Assembly: GCA_029204225.1 (NCBI GenBank)
Contig: CM055112.1
Span: forward strand, 257,001-315,000
DNA length: 58,000 bases
DNA from: Diphasiastrum complanatum
Taxonomy: Eukaryota > Streptophyta > Lycopodiopsida > Lycopodiales > Lycopodiaceae
Reading direction: 5' to 3'
This document shows positions 34,291-46,453 of this stretch, in pieces; positions within the stretch are counted from its first letter, which is position 1; each line of letters starts with the position of its first letter. The position numbers and the translations under genes were made by a program. A model generated the notes under the pieces. That model was given only the letters and a program-made list of their open reading frames with translations, did no database searches and was not told the DNA's origin.

Positions 34291-35534
34291 TAGGTTGAGA
34301 GTTAGAGCAATGAAGAGATATTTTTTCTCTTCTTAGTTAGTTTTGGTTTTAGGTATGTTGTTTTGACGACAATGCTCCGTCTTGGTGCCATCAATTTTGA
34401 TGTACTTGTTCGTCTTATACGCCTTTTGGCATGGAAAAAACTTCTTCTTCTCTCTACTTTCTCCCTCTCTTCTCTCTCCTCTGATAAGGCACCCTGTAAA
34501 TCTTATCCTAAGGCCATTCGTAAGAGTGACGCACTTTTGTGTCATCACCAACGTTCACTTCAGTATTGGCTGACATCGCACCCTTTTCACCTTCACCCCA
34601 TGCAGTTGCGCTAACAGATTGGACAACGATTGCAGCCACCCACGATCTCCTACAGACAGCACATCCACTTTGTACTTTCGCATTTGCACACCTGTAATAT
34701 TATGTATATATATTGGATACCATTTGTGTATTCGATGATGATGATGAATTCTAATGAAGCAAGATAAGTCTAGAACAAGTTAAGGAGGTTTCATTCCTCG
34801 TTACAGATAGAAAGAGCTTTGTAGGGCACACGGTTTTGTCCGCTACAGTCTTGTGCTCTACCGCACAATTGACTTGTATACTTGATATACTTAATCTAAC
34901 ACAGTTCATTTGTTTAGCGTTTTAGATTTGTCAATAATGTTATGCTTATTCTTCATTTTGTCTGATCTTTCTTGTCGCTCTGGTAATAGACGATTAACTT
35001 TTAGTTTTATCTTTCGCGAATATGATACGCGTAGTCATGCTTAGGGAGAGAGTCATTTAACTCATTCCACTGTGCATGAACATTTTCTGTTCGAGTTCGC
35101 TTCTCGTTTGTTTTTTGTTCGAGTTCGTTTCTCGTTCGTGTTCGTCATTTATTCTTCCTCCCTCTCTCCCAACACTCTCTCCATCATGTAGATACTTCAA
35201 ATTGAAGATATTTTGTAAGTGAATCAGGAAGAGCGAAAGTGAAATTTGCATCAAACTTGTAATTCTCTCAATTTTCTTGCAATTTTTGTGATCCAATGTA
35301 TTAATCATTGTTAGTTCTTTGTGCTAAGACTTTTTTCTACAGAATAGGCCTTCCTTCACATATGTAAAGCCATTTTGGTAATAAACACTTTGTATTTGAT
35401 ATATTTTTCTTGTTTTTTTATAAAAGGTCAATTCTAGATTATGTTAGATGATAGAATCACTAAAAGAAATGCCTCCAATCCCTCTTGAAAATTAAATGTA
35501 TCAATTTTAGATCCCTTATTTCATGATTTTAACA
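34291..35534 (+). other. Non-coding DNA ending in an LTR 3' border
   Basis: The first part may be the 3' tail of the LINE-type element (a TGATGATGATGA run near 34737). The last few hundred bases look like a plus-strand LTR: CT-rich stretch, AATAAA-like signal near 35380, and an end ...TTTTAACA at 35534 directly before a primer-binding site. The LTR start was not located. Confidence 0.45.
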
Positions 35535-35535
35535 T

Positions 35536-35547
35536 TGTATCAGAGCC
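35536..35547 (+). promoter_or_regulatory. Primer-binding site (tRNA-Met type)
   Basis: TGTATCAGAGCC, one base different from TGGTATCAGAGCC, the complement of the initiator tRNA-Met 3' end used by copia-type elements. It follows an LTR end ..AACA by one base. The sequence after it (35550-37060) has no recognisable gag or pol, so only the start of this element is visible. Confidence 0.7.
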
Positions 35548-37059
35548 AAATGCAAAAGGATAAGTGTTTGATCAAGATTTGAAGCAAAAAACATCAAAAA
35601 AGCATTGGTTTTGTGGGATCAATCATTGTATTTGTGTCTCAAGTAGCTTCTCCACACATATGGAGTGTAGGACCAGAGAAGAGGCACCTGTTTGCCAAAT
35701 TTTTGACATAAGAAATCGGGCTAATTCTAATGGAAATCAGTTACGAAATCAATTGGTGAACACTTGATGACAAAGAATTCTACAAAAATTAATGTAGAAC
35801 ATGGGTTTAGGGTCCCAGAGTAGGGTCTCGGCCCGCCCTTAAAGTGGCTAGACACATTATTAGGTAGTAGGAAGTAGACTTTTGTAACAGTCCCAAGAAT
35901 CGTCGAAAAAATATTTGATATAAGCCAGTTGTTGTGATACCGAACAGAAAATGCCGGTCCATGTAAAAATAGGTCTCAGCCCGTCTAAATGTTTCTAGTC
36001 AAAAGTTTTACGGCCTTAGAATTGGCCTGGAAGTAAACATGTCGGGAATGTTGAGCATGATTTTGATGTTCTTATCAATATTTTGACTAATGAAAAAATC
36101 TCTTTGTTTTTCGGGGTGGCCAGCCTTGGTCCAAGATTGCTCTAGTCTATCACACAATAAAAGTCGACAACTCAAAAAATCAAAATCGCACCACTGGAAC
36201 TATCAGCGGAAAAATGACCAAAAAGATCGACATGGACAATGCTTACTAGTTATTCATAATATTGTGATTTAAAATGGAAATCGGGCACTTAAATAGGGGA
36301 ATTCGAATCAGGCATGGCAAGAATGGAAAATTGTAAATTTGTGACACAAAGATCTAGTATCACGATGGTTATCAGTGTAGAGGACCGATAAATGGGATAT
36401 GCAAGTCAAGGCTAACTACCCTCCCCAACCTTAGCATCCATAAAGTTTTTTTGGAAAGTTGAAAATAGCACTAGAACTTCACTTTTCGTGAAGCGGCAAA
36501 GAACCAATGGCTAAGTACTAGAATTATGACTTGATAGCCCTTCAGTGACTTTAAATAAAAGGCACATGGAAAACAAGCACTGAAGTGTCAACCTTTTAGG
36601 GGTTGAAAATCATGGGAATCATGGGTAATCAGTGACAAGATCCACTTTTTTGCAAGTGTCAAAAGTTTGAGTGGTGGGTACATAGATAATCATGCAAATT
36701 CAAAAGTGAGAAAGGAAAGCATAATGAGGCATGGAAAAGGTGACAATACAAAAACTGAAAGGGACCCACAAAATTCAAGACACATGGAAGAAGGTACATG
36801 AAGTGAAAAACACAAGTTGAAGGGTGGAGAAATGTCGTGTTGAAGACAAGCTTTTTGTTCACCCCTATAAAAAGTGTAGGGTGTGTAGATTCTATGGTGA
36901 GTAGCCCTCCGCCTGTCAAGAAGGGTTAGAACACAAAGATAGATTCCTAACTATGTTTAGTTGCTAGTTTAGATGCTTTCCTAACTCTAATTTAACACTA
37001 CCCCACTTCCACTCTACTTTCACCAACACTAACCACAAGCAATCATCAAGATAGCAGGT
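35548..37059. other. Non-coding retroelement-derived DNA
   Basis: No protein-like frame. A TATA-like CCCTATAAAAAG lies at about 36866-36877, suggesting another LTR promoter on the plus strand. Nothing else was recognised. Confidence 0.4.
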
Positions 37060-37065
37060 GAAAGA

Positions 37066-37127
<62 letters not shown>

Positions 37128-37620
37128 TAGCTCATGTGCTCAATATGCATGCTAATGGAGAAGCCATAACTAGTTAAAACAAAACAATGGAAATGAAAGC
37201 AACAACAAACACAACAAAAGCACAAGCAAGAGTGATTAGCACATGAGGAAGCTTTGGCTCTCCAATTTGGTAGAGTCTCCTCCTCTCAGTAAGCATGTAA
37301 AATGGTGTACAATAGGTGCCTTTTTATCTTTGGGGTGGCCCTTACTCCTTGCTTCCTATTGGCTACTTGCAAGAAGGTGGAATTGAAATCCACACCCTTC
37401 AAAAGAAACACAAACTAATCTATGGTGCACAAAGAAGCACACCCCACCTACCACCATTTGACTTTTGACAATTTCAGAACTTAGGAACTTAAGTTTAGCT
37501 TAAACTTTGGCCTTCTAATGTTATTCTATTTACATGGCCCAAAGTCAAATTTATTTGAAAATGATCTATTTACAAGTGCTCATTGGGATGTGGGCTTACG
37601 GTCGCAGGATACCACGACCC
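37060..37620 (-). mobile_element. LTR-like sequence, family copy C with (GA)n
   Basis: Inverted relative of copies A and B. On the minus strand it has GTAGGTGGGGTGTGCTTCTTTG, GTTTGTGTTTCTTTTGAAGG and GTAGCCAATAGG, as in 32810-32900. A GA tract at 37071-37125 lies about 150 bp further along, so the CT tract is near but not exactly at the same place. Confidence 0.55.
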
Positions 37621-38937
37621 TTGCAACTTATTTCTATTACTTTCAGCTAATTATTTACTTACACAAGAATACCCCCCCTAGGGCCTTCGACCTAAAGTAG
37701 TGTCAATCCCTCGACACTATGGCGTTTAGTAAAAGCCCTCATTTGCGTGTCATGGTTGGATCATGTAATTTGTAGAGACAAATTGCTCCTAAATAATAAA
37801 AGACTTTCCCAACTTCAAACTCCAAATAGACTTTGATGATATGAAATTATTAATGACCATATGAATTTATTGCTCTAATGATCTAAGAATGCAGGTATTA
37901 CTACCTGAAGAACTAAGGACTTTTCTATGAACCATGTTTGATGGTATTATGAACAATGACCTTTCTTTGAAGGGATGTGCAGAAACTCACGAACATACCT
38001 GAAGAATTGGAACAAGAATAAGAAGCCCTCTGGGCTTAAGGACTGAACACTCTATGAGGGTATGTGCAGGTACTCAGAAAAGTGCTAGAAGAACAAGAAT
38101 CGGAACAAAAAGCTTTCTAAGCTTACGATAGTAAACAAGAAAGCTTTTGACAAAGTCTATAATGAAGGCTCAGAAGAGTCTATAAAGAAGGCTTATTACT
38201 AAGTCTCTATAAAGAACAAGACAAGGCCTAGGGTCTGATCACCTAGTGACCCTTTCCACCATGATTGAGGATGGGCAACCTCTAGAAAAAAGTGCCAATG
38301 ACTATGATTGAGGATGGGCAACCTCTAGAAAAAAGGGCCTAGGAATTGATGGAAATTTTGCAAAACAAGATGGACATATACTTAGCTTTTCCTTTAGAAA
38401 ATTGCACTTGGGTGAATTCCCAAGTTGTGACTACGACAAACTATATGTAAATAAAAGTCAAGATTAAACCTTGTACCACCTACTTTTCCACATGCATTCT
38501 AGGCTTTTTGACACCTAGAATGGGACGCCTTCCTACACTCTCACTTCCTATGCCAAATCATCATAATAACCCTCCCAAGCTAATACGCATCACCCATTCA
38601 CTCTCTTTAACTAATACACCTCCTCCATGCACTCCACTTCACCATAAGTCCAATTGGAGTCTTCCTCACACCTCATGCACTTGAACTTGACACCTCACTC
38701 ACTTTGGAAGAACTCTTCACTCTTTATATAAGTGGAAATGCGCCCTACTACCAAGGGAAATTGATGATTTTGAATCCAAGCTCTACCCATTTGTTGTTTG
38801 TTGTGTATAGGTGCTTTGGAGAAGAAGATTGAGGCATTGGCTCAAGGAGGCTATGCTATTTTGTGGATTGCAGGATCCTTGGAGCTCAAGCCCTCTTGGA
38901 TCTCTATCTCTCTTTCACATTCTCTCACACACACAAA

Positions 38938-38939
<2 letters not shown>
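37621..38939. other. Non-coding DNA with a 36-bp direct repeat
   Basis: No gene recognised. ATGATTGAGGATGGGCAACC begins two 36-bp copies at 38261-38296 and 38304-38339, differing at one base. A TATA-like TTTATATAAG at about 38728 and a leader-like stretch up to the CT tract suggest an LTR promoter. Confidence 0.45.

Positions 38940-39022
<83 letters not shown>
38940..39022. repeat. (CT)n microsatellite
   Basis: A pure CT tract of 83 bp, preceded by a short ACACACAAACAC stretch and located about 200 bp downstream of the TATA-like sequence at 38728. Confidence 0.95.
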
Positions 39023-39027
<5 letters not shown>

Positions 39028-39097
39028 CACCCTCACCTAAAACCATGGTATGATCTTGAATCTGATATCCGTATGTAAGAATGGTTGATTAGTACCA

Positions 39098-39477
39098 TTG
39101 CATGTCATGCCATTTGTGGCCTAGTGTCCATGCATGTCAGATTTGAAGCTTGCATGTCATGCCATCTATGGCCTAATGTCCATGCATGTTAGTTTAGACT
39201 CTTGCATGTCATGCCATCCATTGCCTAATGTCCATGCATGTCAGTACTCTTGCATGTCATGCCATCTGTGGCCTATTGTCCATGCATGTCAGATCTAAAG
39301 CTTGCATGTCAGATTTGAAGCTTGCATGTCACACCATCCATTGCCTAATGACCATGCATGTCAGTTCAGACTATTGCATGTCAAGAATCTATGATCCAAC
39401 ATGACTGCATGTCAAGAATCTATGATCCATCATGATTGCATGTCAAGTATCTAAGATCCATCATGTTTGTATGTCGG
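39098..39477 (+). repeat. Minisatellite built on GCATGTCA words
   Basis: First part (39098-39370): about six units of 45-60 bp, each with TTGCATGTCATGCCATC, a (T/C)(G/A)(T/G)GGCCTA or TTGCCTA stretch, then TGTCCATGCATGTCAG. Second part (39375-39477): three units of about 34 bp, TGCATGTCAAGAATCTATGA then TCCATCATGAT. The two unit types share the GCATGTCA core, so the array seems to have changed period internally. Confidence 0.85.
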
Positions 39478-39648
39478 AATAAATAAGAATTATGAAAAAA
39501 TTTCTATGCTTCTGATAAGCTAGATATGGAATTAAGACCATTGAAAGAAAGTAAGTTGATGTTCCTATTTTGAAATCCCTATTGGAATCCATTGTATATG
39601 TAATTGGCATAGGCCAAGGGGTTTTGCATAATGACAAGAAACATCCTT

Positions 39649-39662
39649 GGGGGGGGGGGGGG
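39649..39662 (+). repeat. Poly-G run (14 bp)
   Basis: Fourteen consecutive G in otherwise AT-rich DNA. It could form a G-quadruplex or be a sequencing-prone homopolymer. Confidence 0.95.
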
Positions 39663-39826
39663 TCCCCATCTTGATTTCTCAGTGCTTCTGCTATATGTGA
39701 ATGAACTTATGTGATACATTGTTTTCGAGTTTTAATTTTCAAGTCTACTTTGATTTCATTTAAGTTGATTTGAGACTAGCTTTATGTGAATGATAAGTCA
39801 ATAAATCTATCGGCCTTTTAAGACTT

Positions 39827-40857
39827 TTAGGATAGGCTTTCACCTTCAAGTTCACAGATCAGGTAACCTATAACTTCCTCCATGAATGCTAGTCTTTTAA
39901 GAGGGTAGAAGGAGTTGTGGATGTTGGTTAGCCAAAATTGGTCAATCCATACTTGAAGTCTGCTTGGCCATGGATCGCCTAGTAATGCTACTCTATAGTA
40001 CACTCTAGCCACTGGCAGTTGATCTTCAACTTTTTCAGAAACCAGGGCTGTGTTAGGATCAAAAAATATGGGAGCTAAGAAATCATCCCATTTTGTGGAG
40101 ACACTCATCAAAAATTCTAAGTTCCGGATGACTATTGCGGCCGCGCGAACTGTGGGATCAAGACACTTGATATATGTTTTCAAAAACTGAATGAGAGCCC
40201 TCTTGGCATCTACATCCATGTCCCATCCATGCTATGATGGAATTCTTGGCCAATTCATAGTGTTCACGGTGATCTGGTCCAGTGGTGTACCACACTCCGC
40301 CCATTTGGATCGTCGTGTGACGGGGAAGAAGTGTGGGTTCACCCGGAGTTGTCGTGGACTTGTCACATAGGCCATGATGGTTGCAGGGTCTCTTTCAAAC
40401 ATTTGTTGGCACCATTCCGTTTGTGGTTGTAGTACTGGAAGGCACTTCAACTCATTGCCCTTGATCGTCTGGGCTGAGAATGAAACTTGCCAGCCACCGC
40501 ATGAAGATTCGTAGGGATATTTGACTAAAAGTCGTTGATTTGATCCTCTAAAGACTTTGGTCTGCAGAAAGCGCGGCTGGCAGATATGCTGTGAGAGCCC
40601 TGGAGGTGGAGGCTTCTTGTTCCCCCTTGCCCTTGGCTTGGATCTGTGCCTTGGCTTGTATCTAGGCTCTGGTCTTGTGTACTGGCCTTGGCTACGTCTG
40701 GGCCTTGATCTTGAAATTCGAGCCCTGCTGCTTGTTTGCCTTTGTCTTGGCTGAAACTCACCAATGCAACTTCAATTATGGGTGGCGCTGGAATTACTAT
40801 CAAGGCTGGTTGTGGTTGTTGTTCCATGTGTCGTTGGCAGGCCTTAAGAGCTCTCTT
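39827..40857 (-). pseudogene. Retroelement-like protein, C-terminal part
   Basis: Minus strand. From 40857 down: end of a coiled coil (ALKACQRHMEQQPQPA), a Gln/Ser/Gly-rich linker (TSQGTDPSQGQGGTRS), a frame change near 40530, then QVSFSAQTIKGNELKCLPVL and YVTSPRQLRVNPHFFPVTRR. After one in-frame TAG (40232-40234) it continues with KTYIKCLDPTVRAAAIVIRN, VEDQLPVARVYYRVALLGD and a stop at 39827. The 27570 fragment is a relative. The N-terminal coiled coil lies beyond an inserted LTR element, at 43971-44420. The family is not recognised; an extra ORF or Gag-like protein of a large gypsy element is my guess. Confidence 0.6.
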
Positions 40858-43800
40858 TGTTATGGGCTATAAATTGATGTAGAGAGTATCTCGTTGACAA
40901 CTAGGGTTCAGGTCACCAATATCTCTCTTCTCTTCTAGCTTTCACATGGAGGTTGGTGATCTAGGTTTGGTTAGGCGGTTTGGCTCCATAGTCTCTCTTA
41001 TTGTGTTCTCCTATCTTCATCTTAGGGGTTTTCTCTAGTGGTCTTTACATTGGTATCAGAGCCTGACTTAGATGCGATCAAGGATGAGATTGGAGGGCTA
41101 TGGAGTTGGATTCACTAATTCCGGTTGAAGGCTTGATTTTCAAGATTTGGTGCGTGCTCTTCTACTTGTGTAATTTTGATAAACATGTTGTGAATTAGTA
41201 AAGAATTCATTCCTAAATTTCTAGTGCTTTATGGAAGGTTTCTTTTGAGGTAGAATGATATGCATGGACATATTTCCTTGCTTGTTTTATTGTTAACTTC
41301 TGCTAGATTAAGGATTGTGGTAATTAGCATAACTCCATAAGGTTCTGAATCATTGTCTACTTGTTTCATTGAAAGATTGATTGTAAATCAATTTTTCCTG
41401 ACTAATATGAACAAAATTTTAAGTAGAAAGATGATTCCATGAATTGCATGCTGAGGATTAGAAGTTTTTCTTTACTCAAATCCGAATCTGCATGTTTGGG
41501 AACACTGATTGGAAGAGTCCTATGCTACTTCTTTAATTTGAGCAGAGCTTAATGCTAAGACAGTTTAGATCATTCTTTCTATACCCAGTAGAAGCTGTAT
41601 GATGTTGTATATCCTGCTGATGGTAGGATCAGAATCATATGCTTAGAATAAATGCATGAAACTCTTCTCTTAAAGTTTTTGGTTGTTGAATGCTGATGGC
41701 CAGAAGAGAGCGTAACCCTGTTTGAATGAACCTGTAAGTTGAAACTCTTCCCTCTGCCTTCTAGATACCATGACAGGATGGTATGATGGTGAGATTATTT
41801 CTGACTTGTCAGAGATCCAAAATCTCTGCTTCTGATGCTGACTTCTTGCTATCAGTCTATTGCCGAGGGCCGGTGGGAGACAACTATGTGGTTTAGGGAG
41901 CTGGTTGCACAGCAATAGGCTAGTTGGAGTTGAATCACGAATTTTTGATTCAGAAGATCCTGATGGTGACGGCTGGACTTCTTAAGCCCTGCAATCAACT
42001 AAACTGTTGTTTCTGCCCTTCAGAGAGCAATAAGAATACTTGAAGCAGCTAAGAGCGATAGGTCAGCCTCCTCTCAGCCTCTTTTTTGAAGTCCTGCACA
42101 TGTTCTAAAGCCATCAGTTAGCCATTAAAGTAGGGAAGCCAACTGTTTCTCGTCCTGTTCCCTACATCCTTGATTATCTCTCTCTCATTTGGAGGCCCCG
42201 ACCATGGTTGAAATCTATTTCCCTCTGAAGGTCGCTTTTGGAAGTACTCTCATGACGATGAGTCTCCTTGAACCTGAAGTGGCGGCTGTTTTGTTGTGCC
42301 TCTTTCTTTTAGGGCAAACCTTTTAGGGTTTAGGAGCTTTAGGGGCCTTTGGGAGGTTTAGGTTTTTTACATTTTGGCATAAATTTTCTTGTTGGCTATA
42401 GTGGTTGATTCGATGCATGGTTGCAGTTCTAGTAATTGCATGGTTATCTGCATCGATGCTTGTTACATGCTGATTGACCAAAAGGTTATGGAATTTTGGC
42501 AATCGGTAACTTTAAAGTTGGTTTTTGCAAAATCAACTCAGGAAATTAAAGTTATTAGCAGATATGAAAATTTGATTTCATGGTGCTTGGTTGTCAAAGG
42601 TTTTAAACCTTGGTGTATCTATTGTTCCCATTCTTGGGTTAGAAGCAATTTGGAGCTGAGTTACAAGATTCTCAGTGAGATATGAGAGTAACATATGCGG
42701 ATTCTGGAACATATGTGTTATGTACTAGGTCATAGTGAGATTATTCTCATATGTGCATGTTTAATCTTGTATGGATCTACTATGTATTCCTGGGTGCTAG
42801 GGTTATTTGGTGCACTTAACCTAGTTGGTAAACATAGACATATGATCAAGTATTGATGAAATAGATACTTGCCGAGTTAACGAATCTTTCTGTGAAAGAT
42901 TTATTGGTTAACTAAAAAGTAATTTGGATAAGGATCTAAATGTGGTGTTATACATGTATAATCAAGATCTGCACCTAGACATTTGAGATTTCTAAATCAC
43001 TAGCAATTATCTTGAGTTATTGGTTTACTCTTGAGGAAGTTAATTGGCAAAACGAACAGTGTGAAGGAAATTCACCAGGAACTATTTGTTTATGTGTATT
43101 GCTTGTAAGACACATGATCAATGGGTCATTTAGATTCATCAGGAAAATTGTGTGCTTGAGAAATAGACTCAATTCATTAGTGATTGTATCCTGGAGCGCT
43201 CAATTGAATAACGAATCATAATTATTCCAAGAATGACAACTGAATTTTCGAGAAACTCAACAGAACTTCGGATATCTAGATTTAGTTCTAGACTGTAGTC
43301 TAAAGTTTTTGGTGGATGAAGATTGTTATTGATATCATTGATCTGGTATGCTTTATGTCTTTGACTACCTGATGGTTTGGAATTTGATAACTCACATTTT
43401 TCATAAAGAATCCAGATTGAGGAATATTCTTAAAATCCAGTATTTTTCTCGTGAAGAAGATTTTGGAATGATTTTTATATGTTTCTTGATTTGTGTATTA
43501 AACATATACTCCAGTATCCTTTAGGAATTAAGTATGTTTTAAGATTCCAGAGAATTATGATTGACGAATCATACAAGATTATTGGTCACGCCGAGATTAA
43601 ATTCCGTGTCGAGGCCTGTTGATGACTAATTACCTTGAGAGGACCCATACACTCTAATTGAGACATATGGAGTATTGCATGTACGTGTGATGGATATAGG
43701 TAAGAGGACTACATGAACATATGTGACCTATTTATAGTTGACCTGCATGGGGATTGCATGGGTTCATGCATAGGACTCTACTCTCTATATATTGAGGTAG

Positions 43801-43965
43801 AGATTATCTCGTCGACAACTAGGGTTCAGGTTACCAGTTTCTCTCTTCTCCTCTAGCTTTCACATGGCATGGCTTGGGGGCTGGGGTTGGGCGGTTTGGC
43901 TCCATAGTCTCTCTTATTGTGCTCTCCTATCCTCATCTTAGGGGTTTTCCCTAGTGGTCTTTACA
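40858..43965 (+). mobile_element. 3.1-kb non-coding LTR element with TSD
   Basis: 5' LTR 40858-41049 (TGTTATGGGC...TTTACA, 192 bp). A primer-binding site TGGTATCAGAGCC follows at 41051-41063. The 3' LTR ends TTTACA at 43965, and LTR similarity starts near 43776. The 5-bp duplication CTCTT flanks it (40853-40857 and 43966-43970). Internal 2.7 kb shows no gag or pol, so it is a non-autonomous (LARD/TRIM-like) element, presumably moved by copia proteins. The LTRs differ at many positions, so the insertion is old. The start of the 3' LTR is poorly conserved. A relative lies at 51390-52345. Confidence 0.8.
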
Positions 43966-43970
43966 CTCTT

Positions 43971-44420
43971 GGCCTGTGCAAGCTCTTGGATGGCACATTG
44001 GCGGCAGTTGTCGAATTCATGTTGGTAGTTGTTCAGCGTTTGTTGGTACCGTCCCACTTGTGTAGTTAAAAAGTCCACCTTTGGCTAAGAGGACGGTTGG
44101 GGACGGACTAAGCTAACCAAACTGCTTGTTGTTGTTGTAGGCTCTGCACCTCCACTCCCAAGCATTGATTCTCTGTTTTGAGTACTTGCAACTGGGCCTG
44201 GAGCGGGGCTAAACGCTGCTCTGCTTGTCGATGGATCTCTTGGACCCATGTGGAGGTGTCTTTTGCTGACTTGGAGAGGCTTTTGATATAAGTTTGAAGG
44301 CTGTCTTCATGTTGTTTGAGCTTCAGAACTTCAGCCCTCTCTGCCTGCTCATGCTAAATGGCCACCTGCAGGTCTTGTTGGAGCTGGGTGATTTCTGCTC
44401 TCAGTTTTGTGTTATTAGTG
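43971..44420 (-). pseudogene. Coiled-coil N-terminal part of the split protein
   Basis: On the minus strand, Gln/Leu/Glu-rich heptads (ELRAEITQLQQDLQVAI, KLKQHEDSLQTYIKSLSKSA, LQAQLQVLKTENQCLG), a stop within the block, then a stretch ending in AIQELAQA at the insertion site. Removing 40858-43970 joins this in sense to the coiled-coil end at 40857. It belongs to the same protein as 39827-40857. Confidence 0.6.
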
Positions 44421-45540
44421 TGTTACTATGGATCACAAGGGCTCATACTACATTTCAAATGCCCCTATCTCCTTGTGAGGTACTCACCTTGGGCTTGCTT
44501 GTGAATGTCTAAAAGAATATTTAATGCTGGTGGCCCTAAAAATTGATGACGTGAATTTTCATTACGGTTGTAGTTGAGGAATTGAAAATATGAATAAACA
44601 CGTTCTTGTGACTAGGTCAAATCTTGCAAAAGTAAGACATGATAGTCATATCTACTACAAGTCAACATTGTATGCCATGATAGCTCATAAATCCCAAGAG
44701 ATGACAATAAACAATACAACAACCTTAAATACAAAAACAAAGTTTTGACTTGCATTAACCTATGTCATGCTCTCAAGAGTAACAGAATTTTTTTTTCTGT
44801 GCACGAGATAAATTTCAAAGTAATGATAATGGTTGACCAATTAAAAAAATAACAATGTTTAGTCTTTTGATAGCCATTTTATAATAATCAATACCTAAAA
44901 CTCATTGAAACAATTGCATACAATTACTTTATTGCAAAATTTCTTATTTATCTATTTCAAAAATTTCAAATTAATATTCTTAAAACAATACATACTAACT
45001 CATGAACAACAATTCATTATTTTGAATCACATGTAAACAAATCCTACTACACATACAACATTGCAATCAATAATTGGAATGAGATGACTTGTGCACATTT
45101 TGATGCAATTGATAATGATCTTAATAAAGAGTTTGGTCACGCACGAAGGAAAGTGAAAACAAATTGACAAATCATAAATTTTCCATACAGATTTATTTGC
45201 TATACGTGGTTCAAATGGTTATAACATATTAAAAAATAACCCAAGCAATTCCAAAAAATATTAGGACTTGAAAAGATGTCATTATATAAATATAATAAGA
45301 AAGTTAAATGTATGTCAACTAGGTTAAACTATCTTTTCATTTATCATTACATGATCTCCAAATTAGAGTATTAGAGTCATCAACATATGAAACATTGTAA
45401 TGATGTCACACATATCTTGCCAATTATATCATTCTTAAATTGTATTGGATGAATTTTCAAGACTAATCAAGACTAAAATACATGTTCATTGACTTCTAGA
45501 ACACGGAACAAGCCTTAGTTTAGATGTAAATGTTTATGAG
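44421..45540. other. AT-rich intergenic DNA
   Basis: Nothing recognised. AT-rich sequence with short reading frames of no protein character. Confidence 0.5.
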
Positions 45541-45890
45541 GTTGGCCTTCATTTTTGTGCAAAAGGTTGCCAAGTAATGGTATTGGAGGCATAACACCTT
45601 TTGAAGCTCTATTATATGGTAATAAGCCAAAACTCGAAGGCTTGAAGGCTTTTGGATCTACTTTCTATGTCCATAGGCCTTTGGACACAAGCACGAAGGA
45701 TGACGCCACGTCTGTCTACTGAGGGAATCTTTGTGGGGTATGGTGAGCTGAGTCAAGCAACTGGTATAGAGTTTTTATTTTCATCAACTAAGAAGAGCAT
45801 TGTGAGTAGGTATGTCTTGTTTGATGAAGGCAATAGTTCCAATGTGAATGGAATCAAGTTTTCTTCCAACCTTTTTATATTGACTTCATG
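45541..45890 (+). pseudogene. Copia integrase C-terminal fragment
   Basis: Plus strand: GGITPFEALLYGNKPKLEGL and LKAFGSTFYVHRPLD in one frame. After a frame change near 45690, STEGIFVGYGELSQATGIEF and RYVLFDEGNSS. The PFEALYG..P...L..FG and FVGY words are typical of the copia integrase end just before reverse transcriptase. Nothing of the rest remains. Confidence 0.8.
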
Positions 45891-46453
45891 AATTCCTGCG
45901 TCCCTTTCACAGGAGACCTTGCTTCCGGAACTCATGTAAGGATAAATGTCAACAATCTGGAAAAGATCAGTTGCAAAAGTCATAGCTACTCCATGTTAAT
46001 TGGCAACAATGAAGGTGCTCATAATCTACCGGGTAGCGTCATCTTTGAGCAACTTCTATGATACCCAACCCAAATATGGCCTGATTTCAGGTATGCCGGC
46101 CCTCTGATGGTATCAATACTCCAGCTGCACATGATTGCCATCTCACTTCCATTTCCATTCAGTATATTAACTCACGTATTCTTCTCACATATCTCAGATC
46201 AAGAACGTAGTGATATCCTAGTCCAATCTAATTTTCAAAGAAGAAAGAGTACGTACAATATTATTGCAACTGAAATCTGGAAACTTAAGGAACTGCAGCC
46301 ACATCTTCAGTGCTATTTACCAGTACATACGGAATCAAGAACCCATTGTGAATCTACTAATAACAAAAGTACTTTTTAGAGTAAAACCATTTGAAATCTT
46401 CTGTAATTTCTGCTGTTACTGACCAGCTTTTCTACTGGTCGTATTTAGCTTCA
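45891..46453. other. Upstream region of dioxygenase gene
   Basis: No gene recognised. This would hold the promoter and 5' leader of the dioxygenase at 46454. No clear TATA box was identified. Confidence 0.4.

Noticed and set aside
39098-39477. CRISPR-like repeat array
   Set aside because: Repeats are directly adjacent and variable in length with no unique spacers, in a plant genome; this is a minisatellite.
42389-42685. 98-codon frame inside the non-coding LTR element
   Set aside because: No resemblance to gag or pol, and its homologous stretch at 51.9 kb does not keep the frame.
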